A stretch of 64,000 nucleotides of DNA, taken from NCBI GenBank assembly GCA_017527435.1, contig JAFXQB010000025.1, positions 186,001 through 250,000 on the forward strand. The letters run 5' to 3'. The stretch is from Salinivirgaceae bacterium (GTDB taxonomy: Bacteria; Bacteroidota; Bacteroidia; Bacteroidales; SZUA-534). This document shows positions 17,626 through 23,826 of the stretch, piece after piece (the stretch's first letter is position 1; every line of letters starts with the position of its first letter). The notes under the pieces were generated by a model. That model ran no database searches. It was not told the DNA's origin and saw nothing but the letters and a program-made list of their open reading frames with translations. The translations under genes and the position numbers were made by a program.

Positions 17626-18150
17626 TTACAGTGTTAGATGATGGACCTTTTCGAACTTCAAATCAGCATCGGTGCGGGCTGGCTTTTCTTCGGCTTTGTA
17701 TCCGATGGCAACCACGGCCAGAACTTCATGCTCGGGCTTGAGATTGAGCAGCTTGCGCAGATTTTCGGTCGCAGGAACGCCGTCGTCGGTGCCGCGCAGA
17801 TGCATCTGCACCCAGCAGGCGCCCAGCCCTTGGTTTTCGGCTTCGAGCATGATGAGCGTTGTGGCAATCGATGCGTCTTCAACCCAAACGTCGGATTTTG
17901 AAGTGTCGGCAATCACAACAATTGCTAGCGGTGCGTTTGCAACCAACGATGCACCATGAGCTTTGGCTTGAGACAGCTTTGTCAGCACATCGGGCTTATC
18001 AACAACCACAAACTCGCACGGATAGACCGATTTGCCTGATGGTGCCAACAATCCGGCCTTCAAAATGGCTTCAACTTTTTGCCGTTCAACAGCTTGCGCT
18101 GTAAACTTGCGGTGACTGCGGCGCACGCGTATCAATTCTGAAAATTCCAT
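17626..18150 (-). CDS. Nitroreductase family protein
   Basis: 174-residue FMN-dependent NAD(P)H oxidoreductase. The N-terminal RRSHRKFTAQAV (about 9-20) and LLAPSGKSVYPCEFVVVDKP (about 34-53) are the FMN-contacting motifs; EDASIATTLIMLEAENQGLGACWVQMH (about 92-118) is the characteristic central helix. Short for the family (usually 170-220). Physiological substrate unknown. It is transcribed away from the DUF4494 gene. Confidence 0.9.
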   Translation of the reverse strand: MEFSELIRVRRSHRKFTAQAVERQKVEAILKAGLLAPSGKSVYPCEFVVVDKPDVLTKLSQAKAHGASLVANAPLAIVVIADTSKSDVWVEDASIATTLIMLEAENQGLGACWVQMHLRGTDDGVPATENLRKLLNLKPEHEVLAVVAIGYKAEEKPARTDADLKFEKVHHLTL

Positions 18151-18235
18151 AGCTCAAATTTTGCGCAAGTTATAAACTTCAGTTCACATAACCGACCGAA
18201 AACGTATATTTGGCCACAATTTAAACAATAGAAAA

Positions 18236-18706
18236 ATGAATAATTGGTACGAATGCAAAGTCAAATATCAGAAAGTTGACGAAGAAGGCCGCCAAAAGGC
18301 TGTGAGTGAAATTTATATGGTTGACGCAGTGTCGTTTACTGACGCCGAAGCGCAGATAACCAAAGAGCTGGAGCAGTACGCCGGACTGGGCGAGTTCAAT
18401 GTGGTGTCGATAAAGACAGCAAGCTACTCGGAGATTGTGCCCAACGAGTCGGGCGACCGCTGGTTCAAGTGCAAGGCGGTGTTCATCTCGTTCGACGAGA
18501 AGGCAAACAAGGAGCGCCGCACATCGTCGAATATGCTGGTGCAGGCTACCGATGTGAAAGACGCCTACGAAGTGCTCTCGAAGGCTTTGAGTACAAGCAT
18601 CGCCGACTTCACAATTCCGGCCATTCAGGAGTCATCGATAATGGACATTTTCGGAATCCTGCACGACTTTGACAAGGCTGACACCGGGGAGAAATCGGAA
18701 GAGTAG
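18236..18706 (+). CDS. DUF4494 family protein
   Basis: 156 residues, cytosolic, with the family start MNNWYECKVKYQKVDEEGRQ, then VSEIYMVDAVSFTDAEAQI, and a second similar half SGDRWFKCKAVFISFDEKANKERRTSSNMLV. The two halves look like a duplicated unit (W-x-x-C/K-CK-V..., then VxA...DA). DUF4494 is found almost only in Bacteroidetes and has no known role. Terminator at 18729 follows. Confidence 0.85.
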   Translation: MNNWYECKVKYQKVDEEGRQKAVSEIYMVDAVSFTDAEAQITKELEQYAGLGEFNVVSIKTASYSEIVPNESGDRWFKCKAVFISFDEKANKERRTSSNMLVQATDVKDAYEVLSKALSTSIADFTIPAIQESSIMDIFGILHDFDKADTGEKSEE

Positions 18707-18728
18707 GTTCTTCACACTTCTGGCTGAC

Positions 18729-18770
18729 AGCATCTGCCGCCACCTTGAGAGTGGGGCGGATGCTTTTTTT
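18729..18770 (+). terminator. Terminator after the DUF4494 gene
   Basis: AGCATC (18729-18734) and CCAC (18740-18743) pair with GTGG (18751-18754) and GATGCT (18759-18764), with small internal mismatches, then seven T's. Confidence 0.8.
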
Positions 18771-18814
18771 ATTGTCATACAGTAAGAAATTTCCGTAAAT
18801 GCGGCCCCGACAAA

Positions 18815-18844
18815 TTTCCGACACGTTGGTTTACAATAATTTTG
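18815..18844 (+). promoter_or_regulatory. Promoter of glmS
   Basis: TTTC (18815-18818), 18 bp, TAATTTTG (18837-18844), an exact -7 box; leader about 48 nt to the ATG at 18899. No glmS ribozyme is recognisable in this short leader. Confidence 0.6.
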
Positions 18845-18898
18845 TCACAGATAAATGTCCGGAAACGGAACAAATACGAACCTTAAAACGAAAGAATT

Positions 18899-20746
18899 AT
18901 GTGCGGAATAGTAGGATATGTGGGGCCGCAGCAGGCTGCACCGATTTTGATGGACAGCCTTTGCAGGCTGGAGTACCGGGGCTACGATTCGGCGGGCATT
19001 GCAGTCCGCGACGGCGACGGCCACACAACGGTTGTCAAGGCCAAAGGGCGGCTCAAGGTGCTGTCGGAAAAGATTGACGGCGGCCGCACGCTGAAGGGCT
19101 GCATTGGCATTGGCCACACACGCTGGGCCACTCACGGCGAGCCGAACGAAGCCAACGCCCACCCGCACATTTCGGGCTCGGAACCCGACGATTCGGCGGT
19201 TGTGGGTGTTCACAACGGCATTATCGAAAACTACGCCGAGCTGAAGGAAAAACTCGTAAAGGCCGGCTATGTATTTTATTCACAGACCGATACCGAAGTC
19301 GCCGTCAAGCTTGTCGACTACTACTATAAAAAATATCCGACGCCGTCGAAGGCTATCGCGAAAGCGATGATGCGAATCCGCGGCTCGTACGCGCTTGCAA
19401 TCCTTTTCAACGACCACCAAAATCAGATTTGGACCGCACGCAAGGACAGCCCGATGATTATCGGCGTGACCAAAGGCGAGACTTTCATTGCGTCGGACGT
19501 GCCGGCAATCCTGAAATACACGCAGGACATTTACTACGTGGGCAACTGCGAGATGGCGTGCGTTGAGGCCGGCAAGGTCAGTTTCTTCAATATCGATGAG
19601 GAACAACTCGAAAAAGAAACCGTCCACATTACGTGGGATGCCAACGCTGCCGAACGTGGTGGTTTTGAGCATTTTATGATTAAAGAGATTCACGAGCAGC
19701 CGAAAGCTCTGCAAGACACGCTCAACTCGCTGCTGAACGACGGCCGGCTCGACATTACAAAGAGCGGTATCACGCCCGAGATTGCCCGCGGCATTTCTGA
19801 AATCAGCATTGTGGCTTGCGGAAGTGCTTGGCACGTGGGAATGGCGGCCAAATATGTGATTGAGGACATTGCAAAAATCGCCGTCAGGGTTGATGTGGCG
19901 TCGGAGTTCCGCTACCATTGCCCGATTCTGCAGGACAACGCGTTGGTGATTGTCATTTCGCAGTCGGGTGAGACGGCCGACAGCCTTGCTGCTTTGCGCG
20001 AAGCCAAATCGCGCGGCATTCGCACCTTGGCCATTCTGAACGTTTTGGGCAGCAGCATTGCCCGCGAGGCCGACCACGTGCTCTACACCCTTGCCGGACC
20101 CGAAATTGCCGTGGCCACCACCAAAGCCTACAGCGCGCAAATGCTTATCGGATACGTGCTTGCAGTTGAATTGGCATTTGAGCGCGGCGTTATCGACGAG
20201 GAGAAATACAAATACTACATTGCCCAACTGCAAACCCTTCCCGACAAGGCCGAGGGACTGCTCGAGGACAAGGAGCGCATTCAGTGGTTCGCGTCGAAAT
20301 TCTCAACCGCCCACGACGCCTTTTTCATTGGCCGCGGAATCGACTACGCCGTGGCGCTCGAGGGCAGCCTGAAGATGAAGGAAGTGTCGTATGTGCACTC
20401 TGAGGCCTACGCCGCCGGCGAACTCAAGCACGGCACTATCAGCCTGATTGAGGACGGCACGCTGCTTGTGGGCATTCTCACGCAGAACAGCCTGTACGAG
20501 AAGACCGTTTCGAATATGGTTGAGTGCAAGACCCGTGGCGCCTACCTGATGGCAGTGGCCACCGCCGGGCACTACGACATTGAGGATACCGCCGATTTCA
20601 CCATTTACGTGCCGAATATCGATGAGCATTTTGCCGGCAGCCTGACGGTGATTCCGCTGCAGCTGTTCGGCTACTACTCGTCAGTCTCGCGCGGCCTTGA
20701 CGTCGACAAACCGCGAAACCTTGCCAAGAGCGTGACGGTGGAATGA
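18899..20746 (+). CDS. glmS: Glutamine-fructose-6-phosphate aminotransferase (isomerising)
   Basis: Makes glucosamine-6-phosphate from fructose-6-phosphate and glutamine, the first step to UDP-GlcNAc for peptidoglycan and lipid A. 615 residues, full length. N-terminal glutaminase domain with nucleophile Cys2 (MCGIVGYVG) and GIGHTRWATHGEPNEANAHPH (about 74-94). Two SIS isomerase domains follow, with VACGSAWHVGMAAKY (about 302-316) and FIGRGIDYAVALEGSLKMKEVSYVHSEAY in the second half, ending in the conserved DKPRNLAKSVTVE. Immediately after the stop begins a cluster of short repeats. Confidence 0.97.
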   Translation: MCGIVGYVGPQQAAPILMDSLCRLEYRGYDSAGIAVRDGDGHTTVVKAKGRLKVLSEKIDGGRTLKGCIGIGHTRWATHGEPNEANAHPHISGSEPDDSAVVGVHNGIIENYAELKEKLVKAGYVFYSQTDTEVAVKLVDYYYKKYPTPSKAIAKAMMRIRGSYALAILFNDHQNQIWTARKDSPMIIGVTKGETFIASDVPAILKYTQDIYYVGNCEMACVEAGKVSFFNIDEEQLEKETVHITWDANAAERGGFEHFMIKEIHEQPKALQDTLNSLLNDGRLDITKSGITPEIARGISEISIVACGSAWHVGMAAKYVIEDIAKIAVRVDVASEFRYHCPILQDNALVIVISQSGETADSLAALREAKSRGIRTLAILNVLGSSIAREADHVLYTLAGPEIAVATTKAYSAQMLIGYVLAVELAFERGVIDEEKYKYYIAQLQTLPDKAEGLLEDKERIQWFASKFSTAHDAFFIGRGIDYAVALEGSLKMKEVSYVHSEAYAAGELKHGTISLIEDGTLLVGILTQNSLYEKTVSNMVECKTRGAYLMAVATAGHYDIEDTADFTIYVPNIDEHFAGSLTVIPLQLFGYYSSVSRGLDVDKPRNLAKSVTVE

Positions 20747-20750
20747 CATT

Positions 20751-20823
20751 GAAGGATTGAAGGATTGAAGGACTGAAGGATTGAAGGATTGAAGTCCCGA
20801 TAGCTATCGGGATGAAGGATTGA
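20751..20823. repeat. Degenerate octamer array (ATTGAAGG) with embedded palindrome
   Basis: About six head-to-tail copies of ATTGAAGG or close variants run from the glmS stop to 20823, interrupted by the 18-bp palindrome at 20795-20812. No coding sense. Confidence 0.85.
20795..20812. repeat. Perfect 18-bp palindrome TCCCGATAGCTATCGGGA
   Basis: TCCCGATAGCTATCGGGA reads the same on both strands. A relative, CCGATAACTATCGG, lies at 43858-43871. Both are intergenic and flanked by direct repeats. Confidence 0.85.
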
Positions 20824-20835
20824 TTGATATAAGTG

Positions 20836-20876
20836 CTGACAGCAGTCTGTTGTCTGATGTCTGAAGTCCGTTGTCA
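20836..20876. repeat. Degenerate GTCTGTTGTCTGA repeat
   Basis: CAGTCTGTTGTCTGATGTCTGAAGTC-type heptamer-like repeats. The reverse complement shares TTCAGACA-CAGACAACAGAC with the spacer upstream of der (47755-47786). Confidence 0.7.
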
Positions 20877-20882
20877 AACAAT

Positions 20883-20907
20883 CGATTCACCAGTTCACCG
20901 ATTCACC
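20883..20907 (-). repeat. GGTGAATCGGTGAACTGG repeat, first copy
   Basis: On the minus strand this 25-mer matches 57956-57980 at 24 of 25 bases, 37 kb away. It is a third family of degenerate intergenic repeat in the same 170-bp gap. Confidence 0.8.
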
Positions 20908-20913
20908 GCCCCG

Positions 20914-21849
20914 TCACCCTTTCGTCTTTTCAGTCAGCGATTTGAATCCTTCGCCCAGAATCTCGTTGGCTTCAATCACGGCCACAAACGCGTTCGGGTC
21001 GATTTTGCTGATGTGCTCTTCCAGAATCAGCACTTCGCGACGGTCCACAATGGTGTAAATCACCTTCTTGGGCGTACCGCCGTACATTCCTTCGCCGTTC
21101 AGATAGGTGCCGCCGCGGCCAAGGTCGTTGAGCAGGCGCTCGCGGATTTCTTCGTGATGGTCCGATATAATGAGCAGCATTTTTTCGTGCCCCGCGCCTT
21201 CCAGAATCATATCCACCACCTTGCCCGTGATGAAAATCACCAGCCACGAGTACAATGGTATCTTCCAGTCGCTGAACGCGATAAGTCCCAGCAAGGCAAT
21301 GGCGCTGTCGACATAGATGAGCAGATGGCCGATGGGCAGGTGCGTGTATTTGGCAATGACGGCAGCAATAATGTCGGAGCCGCCCGATGTGGCCTTCGAC
21401 TTGAACACAATGGCCAGCCCAATGCCAATGATGGTGGCGCCGAACACCGATGCCAGCAGCAGGTCGTCGGCAAGGCCGAGCGGGTCGTTCTCACCAATGA
21501 AGGCGGTGAGCGTATCCATAAACACCGCCGTGGAGATGAAGCCCAGCACCGTTTTGAACCCGAAGCGCGGCCCCAGAATCTTTGTTCCGATGATGGTCAG
21601 AATGGTGTCGAGGCAAGCCGACACAAGACCGATGGGCGTGCCGTCGGGGAACAAGTCGAACATTCCCTTGGTGGAGTGGTGAATGACGATGGAAATGCCG
21701 TAAACACCGCCCGGCACAATCTTGTAGGGGTTGATGAACAGCACAAAACCCAGCGACAGCACAAACGTGCCCACCAGAATATAGACGACCGCCTTTGCCG
21801 CGTCGCGCCAAGTGCCGCCGCCAGTCAACTTGTTTAAATCCAATGCCAT
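20914..21849 (-). CDS. YitT family membrane protein with DUF2179 C-terminal domain
   Basis: 311 residues from the ATG at 21847-21849. About five to six hydrophobic helices fill residues 15-210 (for example AAKAVVYILVGTFVLSLGFVLFI, with NPYKIVPGGVYGISIVIHH, and LLASVFGATIIGIGLAIVFKSKATSGGSDIIAAVI). The last 90 residues are the soluble DUF2179 domain (HEKMLLIISDHHEEIRERLLNDLGRGGTYLNGEGMY..VIYTIVDRREVLILEEHI). Function of the family is unknown; the DUF2179 domain resembles ligand-binding regulatory domains. The upstream TTG at 21858 is in frame but less likely to be the start. Confidence 0.92.
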   Translation of the reverse strand: MALDLNKLTGGGTWRDAAKAVVYILVGTFVLSLGFVLFINPYKIVPGGVYGISIVIHHSTKGMFDLFPDGTPIGLVSACLDTILTIIGTKILGPRFGFKTVLGFISTAVFMDTLTAFIGENDPLGLADDLLLASVFGATIIGIGLAIVFKSKATSGGSDIIAAVIAKYTHLPIGHLLIYVDSAIALLGLIAFSDWKIPLYSWLVIFITGKVVDMILEGAGHEKMLLIISDHHEEIRERLLNDLGRGGTYLNGEGMYGGTPKKVIYTIVDRREVLILEEHISKIDPNAFVAVIEANEILGEGFKSLTEKTKG

Positions 21850-21971
21850 AGTTTTCAATATCAGTTTGTAGCAAAGATATATTTTTGTTTAATCGGAGAA
21901 TTGTTAAACGCAACCATTAAAACGTAAACTAATCTTTACTCATTACTCTTTAAACATTACACAATTGTATG

Positions 21972-22080
21972 GGAATTTTGTGATTTTTATCCCCCAAAAG
22001 TTAGGAATTTTGTGATTTTTTACTCTAAAAAGTTAGGAATTTTGTGATTTTTAACTCATTTTTGTTCGGAATTTTGTGAT
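21972..22080 (+). repeat. Four 13-mers (GGAATTTTGTGAT) at an exact 32-bp period
   Basis: GGAATTTTGTGAT occurs at 21972-21984, 22004-22016, 22036-22048 and 22068-22080, always 32 bp apart. The first three continue with TTTTT, and copies two and three are preceded by GTTA, so the shared unit is about 21 bp with an 11-bp variable part. The array ends 19 bp before the start codon of the ATPase/DUF4143 gene. The spacing is close to three helical turns. It is the only structure seen in the 250-bp gap. Confidence 0.9.
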
Positions 22081-22099
22081 GAATAATTGCTGAATAACG

Positions 22100-23428
22100 A
22101 TGAGAAGAAAAATTGACAGCTTTCTAATAAATTGGAAATCAAAAGAAAAACGTCAGCCATTGATAGTAAAAGGTGCACGGCAGATTGGTAAAACCTATTC
22201 TGTAGAGAAATTCGCTAAAACATACAGCCATTTGGTGGAAGTGAATTTTGCGACAGAGCCGTATTACAAAACTATTTTCGACAATGGTTTTTCTGTCGAT
22301 GAAATCATAAAGCAGTTGTCTGCCATCAATCCGAAATTCCAATTTGTGCCGCATAAAACATTGATTTTCTTTGATGAATTGCAAGCCTGCCCGAATTGTG
22401 CGACAAGTCTTAAACCTTTTGACATCGACGGACGGTTCGATGTTATATGTTCTGGCTCGCTGATGGGTATAAGTTACAGCGAGATAGAATCTAACAGCGT
22501 TGGTTATAAAGAAGAGTATGAGATGCATTCGCTTGATTTCGAAGAATTTCTGTGGGCAAAGGGATATACTGACGAGCAGATTGATGACCTTTACAATTAT
22601 ATGCGCGATGTGAAGCCGTTGCCCGATGCCATTCTTGAAAAAATGTTCGGCAATTTCAAGGAATTCATGCTGACAGGCGGAATGCCGGCAGTGGTGAAAC
22701 AGTTTGTAAAACAGAGCAATTTTTCGGGCATATTGAAAATTCAAAAGAAACTTTTGCTTGATTATGAAGAAGATATTACCAAATATGCTATCGGAATCGA
22801 TAAAGCAAAAGTCAGAAATATCTATATGCATATTCCCGTTTATCTGGCAAAAGACAACAAGAAATTTCAGATTTCGAAAGTGGCGAAAGGTGCTCGTAAC
22901 AGAGAGTATGTTGGCACGGTCGATTGGCTTTGTGATGCGGGTATCGTCAACATTTGCTACTATTTAGACTCACTTGAACTGCCGCTGAAGGGCAATTACA
23001 ATCCTAACAACTACAAGGTTTATTATCACGATACAGGGCTGCTGGTAGCTTCAATGGAAGATGAGGCGCAGATTGATTTGTTCAGGAACCGTAACTTCAA
23101 CACCTACAAAGGCGCCATTTATGAAAATGTTGTGGGTGAGATGCTTGTGAAATCTGGCTTTGGGCTGTATTGTTACAAGAACGAAAAATCGACCGTTGAG
23201 ATGGATTTCTTTGTTCGCGATGCCGAAACGCTGATTCCAGTTGAGGTGAAAGCTACCGATAACGCCACAAAATCGCTTGTCAAACTGATAAAACAAAACG
23301 ACAATATCAAGTATGGTATTAAGCTGTGCTACAAGAATGTAGGCTTTAACGGACAGTTCTATACGTTCCCTTATTTTATGACATTTTTACTGAAGCGGTT
23401 CATTGCTGATAGAATTACTAAAGGTTGA
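22100..23428 (+). CDS. AAA-type ATPase with C-terminal DUF4143 nuclease-like domain
   Basis: 442 residues. Walker A GARQIGKT at 25-32, Walker B LIFFDELQACP at 88-98, sensor-like DVICSGSLMG about 114-123. The C-terminal DUF4143 part (about 340-430) contains EMDFF...LIPVEVKA, which looks like the Asp ... Glu-x-Lys core of a PD-(D/E)XK fold. These ATPases are abundant and lineage-specific in bacteria and archaea, with no settled role; defence or mobile-element links have been suggested. It stands alone, with the 32-bp periodic array immediately upstream and no terminator recognised after it. GC is lower than in neighbouring housekeeping genes. Confidence 0.9.
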   Translation: MRRKIDSFLINWKSKEKRQPLIVKGARQIGKTYSVEKFAKTYSHLVEVNFATEPYYKTIFDNGFSVDEIIKQLSAINPKFQFVPHKTLIFFDELQACPNCATSLKPFDIDGRFDVICSGSLMGISYSEIESNSVGYKEEYEMHSLDFEEFLWAKGYTDEQIDDLYNYMRDVKPLPDAILEKMFGNFKEFMLTGGMPAVVKQFVKQSNFSGILKIQKKLLLDYEEDITKYAIGIDKAKVRNIYMHIPVYLAKDNKKFQISKVAKGARNREYVGTVDWLCDAGIVNICYYLDSLELPLKGNYNPNNYKVYYHDTGLLVASMEDEAQIDLFRNRNFNTYKGAIYENVVGEMLVKSGFGLYCYKNEKSTVEMDFFVRDAETLIPVEVKATDNATKSLVKLIKQNDNIKYGIKLCYKNVGFNGQFYTFPYFMTFLLKRFIADRITKG

Positions 23429-23826
23429 AAAAATTGATGTTTTACGACTTTTTTATGCCCCGTGCCCAAAATATTTATCATTCACCATTTGTGTTTATGG
23501 TGTGACCAATCAGTAATTTCCTTATACTTGCATTGTCACATGACTGAAAAAATGGAATTACTGACGCTTGCAATCCCGATGCTTTTGTGTGCCGCCGCCT
23601 TTGGCGCGTTGCGGTTTGCCAAACGTTTTGCGTTTGCAGGATATTGTTTTGTTGGTAATTATTATTTTATTGTAAATCAACAAAATACCCCCCCTGTTTT
23701 CTTTGTTGCATAAGGCTGAACCGCAACGGTTTTCACCAAATAAATTGCAATCACAAAGTCACGCTGCCATAAGGCGGAGCGGCTTTTTGGTACTGAATTT
23801 TATGTTTAACTAAATACTTTTTTGAT
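23429..23826. other. 398-bp spacer with small stem-loops upstream of the LRR gene
   Basis: Possible 57-residue frame 23540-23713 (MTEKMELLTLAIPML...) with a hydrophobic start is not supported by a clear ribosome site or family. Two short related motifs, CATAAGGCTGAACCGC near 23709 and CATAAGGCGGAGCGGC near 23769, each sit by a small hairpin (AACCG-caa-CGGTT at about 23718-23730; GCTGC with GCGGC near 23763-23782). No RNA family recognised. Confidence 0.45.

Noticed and set aside
18845-18898. glmS ribozyme
   Set aside because: The leader is too short and lacks the ribozyme core.
20833-21837. 334-residue plus-strand frame
   Set aside because: Mirror of the YitT gene; His/Arg/Gln-rich product typical of antisense translation.
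21972-22080. CRISPR array
   Set aside because: Repeat unit of 13-21 bp and AT-rich variable parts of only 11-14 bp are too short; no cas genes. Better read as phased binding sites.
23540-23713. 57-residue frame with hydrophobic start
   Set aside because: No ribosome site or conserved motif could be shown; kept only as a remark on the spacer.
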